From contig CALYLX010000155.1 in the NCBI GenBank assembly GCA_944990035.1, forward strand, positions 496,001-560,000: a stretch of 64,000 nt of DNA, given 5' to 3'. The notes under the pieces were generated by a model that was not told where the DNA came from, did not search any database, and saw only the letters and a program-made list of their open reading frames with translations. Source of the stretch: Clitopilus passeckerianus. Its lineage: Eukaryota > Basidiomycota > Agaricomycetes > Agaricales > Entolomataceae. Positions 48,183 to 59,960 of this stretch are shown piece by piece (within the stretch, counting starts at the first letter, position 1; each line of letters opens with the position of its first letter). The translations under genes and the position numbers were made by a program.

Positions 48183-49951
48183 ATGGCGGAACAGAGACAT
48201 GACCATGTTGCCACCGCGAATGTGCCTCTTTCAAAGCTAGTTAAGATGGTGCGTGGCTGCCTTAACGGATGTTTTTGGCTTATGCTAAGCTCGGATTCCG
48301 TATTGAAGGCGCTATGTCACGGGCAGCGTTTACTGGTTTATCCAGCTGGATTTCCTTTATCATACCCTCAAAGTACCATTGATCGATTTTGCTGGTTGTT
48401 CACTGGCGTTAACTATGCAACTCCCGACAGATATATACTATCCGTCCGACTTCGGGATACCTTACATGGCACCCTTGATTCGCACCTCCGACGGCATCGA
48501 GCTGACCTGCTTTCTACTTCCCCAAACTGAATACTCTCTGGCCAGAACTCCGCCTTCTGATAGGGAAATCAGGCGCGGACTTGTCCCTAAAATTCAGGAT
48601 GTGAAGATTGAGTTGACACCTGCTGCGGCCGATGCAAGAGCGACTGTTGTGGTTTTCCACGGCAATGGCGAGCACCATTGGGAGGACATGTTGACCGCGG
48701 GGCATCTGTTTTGGTTGAAGTGCAATGTGCTGTTGGTATCGTATAGAGGGTAGGCCACACGTTTTGCTTCTTGCCCTTTTGCTTCAGGGCTAATCGATCT
48801 TTCTTAGGTATAGTCTATCAACCGGTCGTCCTAGTGAAGGAGGTAATCTTGATACTCTAATCTCGTCTGAGCTCTAGCTGATGTCATTGAAGGCCTACGA
48901 AGGGACGCTCAAGCAGCACTGGACTGGCTCCTTGCACAACCTTATATATCACTAGCACCGATTGTACGTTTCCCTTCTAGTCAATGTGTTGTACTCCTTG
49001 AATAACACCATTTACAGATTCTCCACGGCCACTCACTCGGTGGTGCAGTGGCCATCGACGTTGCGTCTCGAAATCCGGGCAAGGTTCGTTGACATCCGCC
49101 CAGTGATAGCGCTTTGACCGTTCTGACTCTTTTACAGATCTCTGCCCTCATGCTCTCCTGCACATTCACCTCCATACCGGACATCGTCCGCACATGGCCT
49201 GTCCTGCGGCATTTCGCCTTCTTTTGCACACAACGCTGGAACTCAGCTACGAAGCTGAAGAAGATACCGAGGAGCGTGCCGATCATGATGTCAAGCGGGA
49301 GGAAGGATGAGGTTGTGCCTCCGCAGTTGATGGATCGGCTTTGGGAGGTTGCGAAGAGGCGGGGCGAATCAGGCCGGGGCAACAACGGGTGGTGGGAGAA
49401 GGCAAGGGAGGTGGTCGGGGAAAAAGTCGAGACACTGAGGCGGAGGCGGAGTAGGAAGGGGAAAGACAAAGAAGACGGAGAAGATGTTGAAGCACGAAGC
49501 ACGAAGAGTGGAGCCAGTATCGGCAAGGATGGATCTTCAAGAGAAGACAGGGAGGAGACCCCATTCGGCGATGTCTGGCAAGCGTACGAGAAGGGAACAC
49601 ATTGTATGTTCTTTTACCTTGCGGTTCTGCATTCTTACCAAGATTGCTCACCGACTTCCTCAAGGTCAAACACCATCAACATCAGCGTACCGCGCCTCGA
49701 TGAAAGACTTTATCGAGCGTGTCATTGGCCCTACTCCTTTCGCTGATACCAACACCATGAGCACTGGTGCTTCAGATTCTAGTTCCAGACGGTCCTCAAC
49801 CTTGCCACCAGACGCAGGAAAGAAGAGGATACCGGATGTGAGATGGCATTGGAAGGACGGAAAGCTGTACAAACGAGAGCTGGGGGAGAAAGATAGGGAT
49901 GTGCCTCCAACGGAATGGTTTGCATATCCTGCTGCCGCCGAGCCAGTGTAG
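48183..49951 (+). CDS. BEM46/ABHD13-like alpha/beta hydrolase
   Basis: Multi-exon gene. Exon 1 (48183-48372) holds a short hydrophobic segment and QRLLVYPAGFPLSYPQ, as in the membrane-anchored N-terminus of BEM46 proteins; exon 2 starts 48431 (IYYPSDFGIPYMAPLIRTSDG). The hydrolase core shows VVVFHGNGEHHWE (oxyanion region), LLVSYRGYSLSTGRPSE, and the nucleophile elbow GHSLGG (Ser nucleophile). A catalytic Asp candidate lies in SSGRKDEVVPPQLM and the His in KGTHCQTPS after the intron near 49603-49664. Between Asp and His lies a highly charged insertion of about 70-80 residues (for example TLRRRRSRKGKDKEDGEDVE), unusual for the family. Members sit at the plasma membrane or ER and affect polarity; substrate unknown. 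The start could lie further upstream. Confidence 0.85.
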
Positions 49952-50487
49952 ATGCCCCTTAAGGAACAGATGAGGAATACGATTTTACGACTACGTGACG
50001 CCTTTATATTAATGCTTGATACGTAATTTGTATCACTTTATACCCTAATATTAGTCCACCCGCAGGGCGCTTTTTGTTCCTTTTCCGTATGGCACCTGAT
50101 TACAGTTTGAATCCTCTGGTCCAGCCTTCTCTTGAGACGGTCCACCAGCGTTCGGACATCGACCAATTTTGGGTCGAGCACCTGGGTGAGGGCATCACTA
50201 TTGGTATTTTGAAACCCCTCGCTCTTCAGAAGTCAAGAACCTTCATGCCTAGCTGTTTACCGTGCCATAATCGTACCCGGATATCTATCACATGTGTGCT
50301 TTCAGCCTGAGTGCATTACTCGATGGTGGATTTCTTTGAAGCAAGTCGCAAAACGTCCTACTAATAACCAATACACAACAGGCTGTAACAAGGGAGAGCT
50401 ACAAATGTCCCCTACTGCCATAATCGTGAAATTTGTCCCCCAACCTCGGAAAAGCCGGGAAACGTATTCAGAAATCCAGAATCTGAC
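49952..50487. other. Intergenic
   Basis: Convergent 3' flanks; no gene supported. Confidence 0.45.
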
Positions 50488-51206
50488 TTAGGCGAAGACG
50501 GCCTGGGCGTTCGTGAAAGCAGCATCAACCTTGCCGCGGAACGCGATAGCGTCAGCTTTGATGGAGCCCTATCTGGAGCGTTAGTATCTAGACTTCGAGA
50601 AACAAGGAGGTAAACACCTACACTGGGCACAGCAGCAAGCAAGGCATCGGCAAAGAGACCAATGCTGGCGTGGAGGCTGGCAAGATCGAACTGGACAGTT
50701 TTGCTGATAGCATCGATAGGAAGAGTAGGGAGCTTCGGTTTCCTGCCGGCGAGGGTAGTGAGGGCGTGATCAATAGTGGGCTCAAGAGCCTTCAAGGAAT
50801 CAAGTATCTTCTGGGCATCGGGCTCAGATACGGGGCCGAGAATTGCCTAGAACCCAGATTGAGTTAGTAACGCTGGGAAACTGCAAGAAATGGTAGAAAC
50901 GGACGCGGACACCAGAAGTGGCCTTATCAATGGTCAACTTAAGATCAACAGCAACGTTGTGGATGGCCTGTAGGATGAGCATTTCAGCAAGCGCCTGGGA
51001 CAATAGGCTCGAAAACAGGGTACCAATGCGGCCGTCAACTTGACAGCAGGAGCTTCGCCTGAAGAGGGAAAGGCGTTGATTGAGTTGTCAAGGTTAGTGG
51101 CCTGTGCTGATATCTTGGCGATGTCGGCCGCAGCGTCAGCAACGGTCCTTTCAGCGAAGGAAGAGACGACGGAGGTAAAAAGTATAAGGAGCGTGGAGAA
51201 GCGCAT
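50488..51206 (-). CDS. HsbA-like secreted surface-binding protein
   Basis: Minus strand, four exons: 51206-51024, 50967-50905, 50846-50622 and 50568-50488; 183 aa, all phase 0. Signal peptide MRFSTLLILFTSVVSSFA. The mature part is an all-helical Ala-rich domain: DAAADIAKISAQATNLDNSI, AVKLTAAL, AIHNVAVDLKLTIDKATSG, LASLHASIGLFADALLAAVP and DAIAFRGKVDAAFTNAQ. This matches the hydrophobic-surface-binding protein A / cell-wall galactomannoprotein family, secreted proteins that adsorb to hydrophobic surfaces and can recruit hydrolytic enzymes. Introns separate predicted helices. No cysteine pattern or GPI signal is seen. Identity by family pattern; function in this fungus not known. Confidence 0.85.
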
Positions 51207-51888
51207 GACTGAGAGGTTTGAACGTAGACTGTAAGACTCGAAACCGAAACCGAGGTGATTTCGTAGGTTCTTCCCAGTTATGGTGCGTTTTATACTGTTG
51301 GATGAGGACGTAATGCATGCAGGACCCGATAACGAGAAGTGGCGTTTGGCATCTGTCAGAAGCCTGCTAGTGTACAAGGCTCATCCGAAGACTTATCCCA
51401 GCCTGAAAAGACTTCGTCCTGCTCCCAGAATCCTGCAAATGTGGTTCTGGGTTAAATCGGGAAGATTCCTAACTTCAAGTTCATGTTCATGAGTGTTGCG
51501 GTCTCCGAGTATTTCCCCAGCCCTGGAACTCGAGTAGCTGGTTAACCTTCACTTTCGGACGTGTTTCGGGTCCCACTTCCTTCTAAGCATTGGAATCATT
51601 TATTTCCTGACAAATGCGCACCCGCCTATGATGTTTATGAGGGTTCATCTCCGAACAACTGGAGCTCACATACTGTGTACTTCGATTTCATCCATTGCAT
51701 GGTTCCGCTACCAATGTCTGCCTTTGAAGGATCGAACGCATGAACATCATCAAGAAGCGCTCCCATACCTGGTGTCCTAATAGAACATTTCGACTGTCAG
51801 ACCAGCACACTCCCAAGGGCGGTGCTACTTGTGCCTAGTGCAGTGACTTCACGATATTCATGTAGGTTTCCAAGGGATGCGTGTTGGT
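51207..51888. other. Intergenic
   Basis: Region between the HsbA-like gene and the transposon. No supported gene. Confidence 0.45.
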
Positions 51889-51890
51889 TA

Positions 51891-51910
51891 AGATAGGCCC
51901 AACCCGCGAC
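51891..51910 (+). repeat. Left terminal inverted repeat
   Basis: Twenty-base end matching the inverted right end at 54974-54993 with one mismatch (position 7). Confidence 0.85.
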
Positions 51911-52174
51911 CCACCACGTCACATGACCAAAAGCGTTACAAACTGGCAATTTGAGCCGTCTTTTGTTAATTAGTTAAAGTAGACTTAATATTCCCTGTAA
52001 CCTGTACTCGAGAATAACGATAGTAGTGTTCTTAACAAGCTTGAGTAGACAATTAGAATAAATCCCTGACTGAGGCAAGTTATTATCATTATCGTGTTTA
52101 CATTGGAGATAATCTACTCGATCACGTGGCCCCCAAATGAGAAGGCGCCCCTAATGTAGTGTCGCATCTGCAAA

Positions 52175-54817
52175 ATGTCGCGTCCCAAGAAGAGAGCGCA
52201 AGAACTTGCTGCGCGTTTACCTTGCGTAAAGAGGAAGCTAGAGAGGGAGAATGTCAGGGATAAAGAGAATAACCAAAAAAAGGTGTGTACCCATTATTTC
52301 TGCTGAATTTTGTTGGACTCATCTGTTGCCCATAGCGTTCCTCCGTCGCGTCAAGGCAGGACAACCCATCTAAAAAGCGTCGAAAACTTTCTGAAATCAG
52401 TCAAAATACCCCAGAAACGGACGGGAGCACACCGACATCTCCAAAAGCACAGATAATCCCACCTTTCTCCCCCTCAGTGCCATCTGAGCAAGAAGGACTT
52501 CAAACAGCAGAGAAACAACTTTTTCACGCCCAGTCCATGCTTGGAAATGCTCTTCGGCAGTCTCAGGGTGCTGAAGATGCAGCGAGAATGGCTGTGAATT
52601 TAGCAGAGGCCGCAAAATTCCAGGCAGAACAGTGCCCTTACAGTTCATTCAAAAAGGCGGCAGCACAAGCTGCAAAACGCGCCCAACAGTCAATACAGCA
52701 CGCAGCAACAATGAAGCAGCTCAGTCTCGAAGCGGAGCAGCAGTTTGCACATTATATTGTGCAGTACCGCAAGGCATACACATCGGTCCAGGAAACCACA
52801 GCCACTACTGCACCAGCGGCAATTATAAACGACACAGAGGAGGCCGATGCAGGAGCTACCATTGACAACGAGGACGTTCACGGAGGCTCTATGGATGAAG
52901 ATGACGATGTGGTAGCGAGAGATGCTGATGATGGAAATGGAGTGCAGGTTCTCACTCGAGATCCTGAAGCAAGTGTAGCCCCAGACAAGGAGGCGGCCCG
53001 TTCAGCACACGACGACCTCTCAAACATACTCAATCCCCCACGTAAAGAAGGGCGAGGATACACAGACTCAGGCCTAGACAAGTGGACCCGGACACGTCTT
53101 GAAGCAATGAAAATGCTCTTGTGGTCCTACACAACCACTTCCGAGCCATGGTCTGCCGCTGCAGATCGTATAGCGCACCTATACGAGCATGGTCAGTCCT
53201 GGTCACGCCGCCTTCGCAAATGGTGTCGCGACTACATTTCAAACCGCCAGAATCTTCCCGAAAACCCATACGGCACCTCCACAAAGAGCCTCATCTCGAA
53301 ACATGATGATCTCCGCATCGAAATCTTGAATCATCTCCAATCCATCGGCAAACATGTTCGTGCTCGCGACATTGTGGATTACCTCAACACCGACGATGTC
53401 AAGGCAAGGTGGAAACTGAAAAAGACGATCTCGTTAGCTACGGCGCAGCGGTGGATGCATGAGTTGGGTTACCGATGGGAGAGGATGAACAACGGGATGT
53501 ATGAAGATGGCCACGAACGGCAGGATGTCGTAGACTATCGACAGAAGGAATTCCTCCCTGCCTTCGCCAAATACGACGAGAAATCTGAGCACTTCAATAA
53601 AGATGGAAGCATAGAGAAAGATACAGCTGGCTTACTGGACCTCAACCCAGAAGACTTCCCGAACGATATCGCTGACGGCCCCCGCCCACTTGAGAAGAAG
53701 TGGGTACCGTGGTTCCAAGACGAGTCCACATTCTATATGAATGACCGGCGAAAAATCCGATGGAAGGGCCCAAACGAGAAGCACACTCCCCAACCAAAAG
53801 GCGAGGGCGTCTCGCTGATGATATCCGACTACGTTTCTGGAAAATATGGTTGGCTACGTTCGCGCGATGGGAAGGAGAAGGCTCGGGTGGTCTTGAAGCC
53901 GGGGAAGAATCGTGAAGGATATTTCACGAATGATGATGTGGTGGAGCAAGCGATACATGTCATGGAGATCCTGAAAAAAGATTACACAGATGAGCGGCAC
54001 GTTCTCATCTTCGATAACGCCACGACTCACACGAAGCGCAAGCCCACGGCGCCGTCGGCGTCTGGAATGCCACTCAACGTCCCCAAGGCTGGCCGCCAAC
54101 GCAAGGCAAACTGGGGAGTGGAAGTGCCTGTACTGAACACAGAGGGGAAACCTGTTTATAATGAGGACGGGACTAAGAAAAAAGAGTTCGCACGAATGGA
54201 GGGAGGTTACTTACCTGACGGGTCACCTCAGTCCTTTTATTTCGAGGAAGGGCCTCAGATAGGCATCTTCAAGGGGATGCGAATCATAATCCAAGAGAGA
54301 GGCATTGATACCACGGGTAAACTTGCTCAGTGCGCTGATTTCGCAGCTGGATGCAAGACCCTAGACTCTCCTAGCTGCTGCTGCCGCCGAATTTTATTCA
54401 ACCAACCGGATTTTGCGGGTGGAAAGTCGCGCCTCGAGGAGGAAGCTGAGGAGAGGGGATTTGTTGTCTTGATTCTCCCTAAATTTCATTGTGAGCTGAA
54501 TTTTATTGAGCAATGTTGGGGGTATGCAAAAAGGGTATATCGGAGATTCCCTCTGGCAAAGAAGGAAGAGGAAATGGAAGCCCTTGTGATGGAGGCACTG
54601 AACGACGTGCCACCAGTGACTATGAAAAGGTGCGACAACACTTACATCTCACTTCCCCCGTTGACTCCTGGCCAATAGATTTGCGCGGCGAGCTCTACGA
54701 TTCATGGACGCGTATCGAAAGGGATTGAGTGGGAGACAAGCTGTGTGGGCCGGAAAGAAGTATAGAGGACACCGTGTCCTTCCTGATACGCTTATGGCAG
54801 ACCTTGAGAAGATGTAG
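52175..54817 (+). CDS. DDE-superfamily transposase
   Basis: Three exons: 52175-52282, 52336-54629 and 54679-54817, total 846 aa in frame, no stop or frameshift. The N-terminal 230 residues are charged and disordered (Lys-rich MSRPKKRAQELAAR, then an acidic region). A helix-turn-helix-like segment (IEILNHLQSIGKHVRARDIV, then TAQRWMHELGYRWERM) should bind DNA. The DDE catalytic core: WFQDESTFYMNDRRK (first Asp), HVLIFDNATTHTKR (second Asp), and FHCELNFIEQCWGYAKRVY (Glu in the N-x-I-E motif typical of IS630/Tc1/mariner relatives). Between second Asp and Glu there are about 165 residues, far beyond the 34-40 of Tc1/mariner, including a Cys-rich insert (CADFAAGC, then SCCCRRILFNQPDF) that may bind zinc. 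The last exon gives RFMDAYRKGLSGRQA and KKYRGHRVLP, a conserved tail; without that intron the frame ends at 54678. Confidence 0.88.
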
Positions 54818-54973
54818 AGAAGCATTTAATTTAACGAAGCAATGACATTCCGTGTGTAAACAATGTATTTACGAGATCAATCAGAAATCCGAAGAACGGA
54901 GATTCGGCGGAGAGGAGCGGGCCGGCTTCACATGACATTCGTCACAGTTCTGTCACCTCACCTGACGTAGCCA

Positions 54974-54993
54974 GTCGCGGGTTGGGTCTATCT
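54974..54993 (-). repeat. Right terminal inverted repeat
   Basis: Inverted copy of the left end with one mismatch, followed directly by the second TA. Confidence 0.85.
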
Positions 54994-54995
54994 TA

Positions 54996-55334
54996 GATGG
55001 TGATTAATTGATTGACAGTTCAACGTTCAAACCTGAGAGGTTGGCTTCTACGCCTTCTGAACAATACAAAGCCAAACAATTGCGCCACCGAGATCTTGTT
55101 GCATTTCGTTTCGTTTGTTTCTCGATTCGAAGGCATGTTTCTGGGCAGCCCTGTCCATGTCTAAGAACGTTTCACAGACAGATTTTTACGGTGGTTGTTA
55201 TATTCCGAGGATCAGAATCGAGTGAGATCACCCAATTGGCACTAGGCCGGAACACGTTGTTCCTCGTAAAGAGACAGATTGCTCTCCCAGTTCTTCCTAA
55301 AGGATATACAGTAACCCTTGCATTTTCAGTGGAA
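54996..55334. other. Intergenic right of transposon
   Basis: No supported gene. Confidence 0.4.
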
Positions 55335-56053
55335 TCTGTAGTGAAATGTATTCTGGTAGTCGTAATTCTTCTTGTAATCGATGTAGTAGTCCGCCTCCTC
55401 GTCCCAACGACTGAGTTCAGCTTTCGTAGCTTATGAGCTTGAATAAGGTAACTTGTATTCCTTTTCTAAGACCCGGTGCGGGGGAAGATTGTCCTGGAGG
55501 AGAAGGCGTAATTTCTGTGAGTATGGCATTGCGTCCCGATGTACCTAGAACTCACATTTGATCGATCTGCCGTAGGTTTCTCAGATCTGCCTCCGCCTAG
55601 TCTTCGTTGTACTTCAAGACAGAGGTTTGGCGCATTTCAGCGGTAATTGACACCATCGCGCCGTGGTAGGGACGCCATAGGAGGTAACGTGCCCATAGCG
55701 CTGTGACGTAGAGATGACGCGTTTTGGTGGGTTCTTAGACGGTGTAAGTTCAAGACTTTCCTAGGCCATGGAAGGGCTTCAGGGTCATCGTGTATGAATT
55801 CTGAGGTGTAGGTGTCGCATAGTTGGTTCCTGCAAGAACAGAGGGGAATTAGCGTCGGTTTCGACGTACAACATGTGGGGGGCCCAATGGAAGCATAGTT
55901 GAACACCAAAGCCCCCAACTTTACTGCGACTTGCATCCTGGTGTCACCTTCTCCATGAAATTTGCACTCCACCACGAAATGAACCACATACCAAGGAAAT
56001 TGAGACTCTGGGACCTGAACAGCGAGGAGTGTCCCGGGACCAACACTAGTCAC
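55335..56053 (-). CDS. Unidentified minus-strand coding segments (tentative)
   Basis: Several minus-strand segments look protein-like. The upstream part (from about 56053) reads PESQFPWYVVHFVVECKFHG; after a CTTGCAG acceptor at about 55830 comes LCDTYTSEFIHDDPEALPWP. Lower down are QKLRLLLQDNLPPHRVLEKE and, close to a stop near 55337, SRWDEEADYYIDYKKNYDY. They are in different frames and the splice links are not resolved; one frame near 55600 contains an in-frame TAG between readable segments. I recognise no family. It could be a real intron-rich gene or a decaying one. Confidence 0.28.
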
Positions 56054-56473
56054 TCAGAAATTCAGCGAACACCTCACGATGGTGTGAATGAGTCTCATTC
56101 AGTGGTTAGCCACAAGATGACGAAGACGGCGGAACAACGAGACGTCGAAGCTTTGGGCCACATTGGCATGCCGAGTTGTACCGATTCGGGGGGGAAATAC
56201 TCCGTTTGTGGTATGGGCGCACATGTAGTCAACCCCAAAGATCATAAGAGGAATAAACAGTAGTGAAGCAATGAATATTGAAAACCGACAGATTGCTCAG
56301 CAACCATTTTGTCAACAAGCAACTGAAAGCAAGTTTGACTTGAATGTCCGCAAAAGGGCCTGGATCCCCACCAGAAATCACAACACCAAATAGTCCGAAC
56401 GAGGACAGCCGGAAAGCCGACAAAAGTTCCACAAGTAACATGGCCAGACAGAGACACTTTACGCCAGAAAAAA
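56054..56473. other. Intergenic
   Basis: Divergent upstream region of the two tentative genes; nothing supported. Confidence 0.35.
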
Positions 56474-57510
56474 GTGGGGGACAATCCCAGGCGAAATTTC
56501 AGCGAATGTTACATTCGGCCACTGAGTAGTCAGCATTATTATCCCTCTCTCTCGACGACCTCGACGCTTTCCCGGCTCAATCCACCGGTGGCGGAATACT
56601 CAACAATACAGAGAAATAATATCTGCCGTGGCCTTAAACGCTATTTACGCCATCCAAAGACCAACTGGTCGCCTCTGGAGGTCGCTCAACACGCTCAACA
56701 GCTGGAGGTGGCGGTGAGAAGCAACCCTGGGTTGGTTCAAGTCGTTCCAATGGAAGAAGTCAATGGGAAGGGTTTTGCAAAGGTGTGTATTTCCTTTAAT
56801 TTACGTTTCCGACGGTCTTCACTGCCTATTTTATTTCTTGCTTGATTTGGTGTTTTTCTGTCCCACATGACCACAAGAAATCGTAGCTGACGAATTTATT
56901 GCCTGGCCACAGGAAAACTCTTGAACGCAAATTTGGAAAAGCGAGATTGCGAACAATTCACGAGCCTGGCGCTGTACCTGTTCTAAGTGGGGCCGGTTTA
57001 GACGAACTTCGTCAGGACACTCAACGATACTTTCAAGCACGGGACTGGAAATTTTCCACTCAGCCCACCCAAGGGCCACCGCTGCTTTCAATGTCGGTCG
57101 GCTCATTGATGCTGGATACGTCGCCAATTCAGGTAGGCAAGTCTTCGGTTATTCAGCTCCCAACTCTATTCCTCGTTGAATGTTCCGTCTTCGGCGGGCC
57201 TCCTCGATCATTCAAATCTTACTTGCCAATACAGCTTTTCCTTTCTTTCCGACTTCCGGCTTTGACACGGAAATTCTGACCTTGTTGCTTACAGATCTGG
57301 CACAGGAACGACGCCCGGACTTGTTCTTCATGCCGTTCGCCTCTCACTGTTGGTGACACCTGGCGAAACGCCATCTATAAAATATCAGCACATAAGCACA
57401 TGCAGCCGTCGACGCCTCCCGGGGACGGGGTGTTCTGGACAACCTCATATGCTGACTCACGGAGTTGGAGCACGGCGGAACAAACCTCCCCACCTTCCCG
57501 TCGACCTTAG
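56474..57510 (+). CDS. Unidentified multi-exon gene (tentative)
   Basis: A chain of plus-strand exons joins in phase with good splice sites. Segment 1 runs to 56781 and contains GLKRYLRHPKTNWSPLEVAQ and QVVPMEEVNGKGFAK, then GTGTGT. An acceptor TCGTAG near 56886 leads to LTNLLPGHRKTLERKFGKAR, EPGAVPVLSGAGLDELRQDT and QGPPLLSMSVGSLMLD, ending at CAG/GTAGGC (57132). A further exon from about 57295 reads WHRNDARTCSSCRSPLTVGD and stays open to a TAG near 57510. No family is recognised; the start is not fixed. Confidence 0.33.
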
Positions 57511-58894
57511 TGGGCGTTATTCCGAAAGTCTTGCACTCTGCTGCAACATCAGATCAGACCCCCACGTACCCGAACGTTCACCCGCCTCCCGCGTTGACCC
57601 CTTGACGCAGAGATACTTCGTCCCAGTCACGTCGCCCCTTTCCTCACAAATTCATCTTGGGTGTTTATCCACATACCTTGCTACGTGTCAGAGCTTGGGT
57701 GAATCCTCACTACCGACCTACCTAGTCTCGAGAATGAATGGAGTTCTGGAGATGCAGTTCGCATGTTGACCTAGGCCCCTGGGTCACCCTTCCTCTAAAG
57801 CGGCTATAGGAGGTTCCACGCCCTTACCTTGCGGCCCACACGAAGGAGGATGCCTCCATCAATAGTTTCAACTGCCCCGCCGGCTCGACTGTCGATGAAG
57901 AAAGCCATGCAGATGATGTTAGGAAGACGATGCAGAGATCCCTGCCGATGCTCCTGTTGCCACTGCCGCGCCCAACACATTCGCCGCAGCGGGTGGCCAA
58001 AAGCCACTCCCACATCAGGCTCCCAACGATGAGGTTATTAACAGATGCTCAATCTGTGAATAATCCCAGAACATACCGTGCTTGTTCAACAACTAGACCC
58101 TCCGTACCTCCTCGTTTGCGTAACGACCTCGATACCGGCAGATAGCACATCATCCACCTTATGGCTTCGTCAACTCAACTCCATCAACCCTGCACTGTCT
58201 GCGCAGGTCCTCGTGTGTCCTCGCCCCCATCTGTATCTACGTTGTTGAGGAGCAGATCGACTTTGGCTGATGACGTAAAATCGCAGAGGTCGAGAGGGTT
58301 GCGTTAGCTGGGCATGTGAGCGTCAGTCGCTCGTGCGAGAGAAGGCGCACGGGCGCAGCTTGCAGCTATCTACTCGATATCAAGCATACCTCGAAGAAAG
58401 GGCTGTGGGAGAAACGCGGAGGAAGGGAGAGGAGGATGGTGACTCGGATGGCTGATGAGGCTTTTCAATGTACCGACAGCGCCTCTACGCATCCTGCGAA
58501 CCTACCTGCTGGCGATGCCCATACTTGTACCCGATTTTTGACAAGAAGAGATCCCCTCGACAGCTCAGAAAGCAAGAGGAGGGCAATGGGTCTGAGTTTT
58601 CGCGCTAATATCTTCCCCTAACATAATCTGTGACGGCCCGTGACGTTCCTTTGTATGGAAAGCAGAAACTTGTAAAATCTTGAGCGACGATCGGTTGATG
58701 AAGTTAGTCAATGTATTTGAGTCATATATTGGGCATATGTACAGGGACCGTAATCGACTATCATAGAAATTATCAGGCTTATCTTTCAACATCTGGAGAT
58801 GGAGCATGTATTTGGACCGACAGTGAGAGATACAGGTATAGGATTATATTGTACACTGAGTGAGGGTGCGTTAGCTGGAGGGGCTTGGAGGCTG
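57511..58894. other. Intergenic, no supported gene
   Basis: About 1.4 kb; short basic frames on both strands show no motif. Confidence 0.45.
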
Positions 58895-59898
58895 TTACTC
58901 GAGAAAAACACGAACTTTTACATTAGACCACCGACTAACGATATCTTGGACCCTGTCAGACAGAGCTTGTCGACATAGGGGGCAGGAAATGGTTCCGCTC
59001 AGGTGGCTGAAAGCGGAGCTGATCATGCTGGTGGATAAATCTGTTTACGTTTTTGACGTCAGCAAAGCTAGAAATTCAAAGCCATGAGATCGAATCGTAC
59101 CAGGTCTAGCAGCCCACGCAAGATTAGCTGCGACCATAGACCATGAACTGAGGAGCTGCTTTTGTGCTTCCTGATCGCACGCATCCGCCGGTGGATGCGA
59201 ATTTGGTGGTTGAAGCAAAAGTGCCTTGAGTGCATCCATCCGTTCCCGATGCAAAAGCAGCAGTCGTTTCAGGTATACGCCACCGATCCTTTCCGCCAAC
59301 TCATCGCTGATTGCTGTCATGGGTCGAGACAAGAGATGGGATGAAGCGGCGGCCGCAAGAGGGTAGATGTCGAATTGGGCTGCGAGGGCATAAAGCTCGT
59401 ACGGGACTACTGGCGCGAAACTGAGCAAGTTGATGTAGAAAGGGTTACCTGAAGTCAGGTGCAACCCAGGCTCGATGTCGTATCGCTGCATTGCATACAC
59501 GGCATCGGCGAATGTTTGAAACGAGCAGGATTGGTCATTGAAAGGGAGGAAATAGACGGCGTGGATGATCAGGTTGAATACATCCGACACATCTGGGATC
59601 CGCCTGAGGAGCTCTGGGTGACCATCGACGAGTATGCATGGTTGGGCGATAACGGTCTGGAAAACATCCCCAGAGATTCGGCGCAAGACATCGGTTCGCA
59701 GGTAGAAGAGGACGGAATCTTCGGAGAGAACGACAAGATCGTACTGGAAATCATGGAATCCCGGTGGAAAGTAGGGCGAGGTTGTCAATCTTGAGAGCGA
59801 ATCCTGCGATACGATATCAATGCAACGGTGTGAAGTCGAGGAGGTTGATGCCTGACCTGTAGGGTGAAGCTGGTTTGAGCTTGGGGGCTACCACTCAT
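58895..59898 (-). CDS. BTB/POZ-like protein, paralogue R1
   Basis: Minus strand, three exons: 59898-59857 (42 nt), 59803-59101 (703 nt) and 59040-58895; 296 aa, GT-AG introns. Architecture is identical to L1 and L2 at the other end of the window. BTB part: FQYDLVVLSEDSVLFYLRTD, then ISGDVFQTVIAQP, DGHPELLRRIPDVSDVF. BACK-like part: VPYELYALAAQFDIYPLAAA, SRPMTAISDELAERIGGVYL and RERMDALKALLLQPPNSHPP. Exon 3: CPLCRQAL and SRWSNVKV. It is the best-preserved copy and serves as the reference for the frameshift in R2. A TTTAAA element lies about 55 bp upstream of the ATG (59951-59960). Function unknown; probably an adaptor through BTB dimerisation. Confidence 0.82.
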
Positions 59899-59950
59899 GT
59901 TAATCTTCGTATATAGAAAGGTGATACTCTGGGGTTTTCATGCGGCGTCT

Positions 59951-59960
59951 CTTTAAATGG
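59951..59960 (-). promoter_or_regulatory. TATA-like box of BTB paralogue R1
   Basis: ATTTAAAG on the minus strand about 55-60 bp before the ATG at 59898, matching the spacing upstream of L1 and L2. Confidence 0.4.

Larger units (their letters stand above)
51891..54993 (+). mobile_element. Complete 3.1 kb TIR DNA transposon, TA target duplication
   Basis: The ends are inverted repeats: AGATAGGCCCAACCCGCGAC at 51891-51910 and, read on the minus strand from 54993, AGATAGACCCAACCCGCGAC, 19 of 20 identical. Partial identity continues for a further ~20 bp (CGTCA-x-x-TGA on both sides). A TA dinucleotide flanks each end (51889-51890 and 54994-54995), the target duplication of Tc1/mariner-type elements. 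The only gene inside is the DDE transposase at 52175-54817, with 284 bp of 5' and 176 bp of 3' non-coding sequence. The element appears structurally complete and could be autonomous. Confidence 0.85.

Noticed and set aside
55008..55436. 142-codon plus-strand frame rich in Val/Ile/Leu at its end
   Set aside because: It is the antisense of a Tyr/Asp-rich minus-strand segment that looks more protein-like, so the hydrophobic run is probably a shadow.
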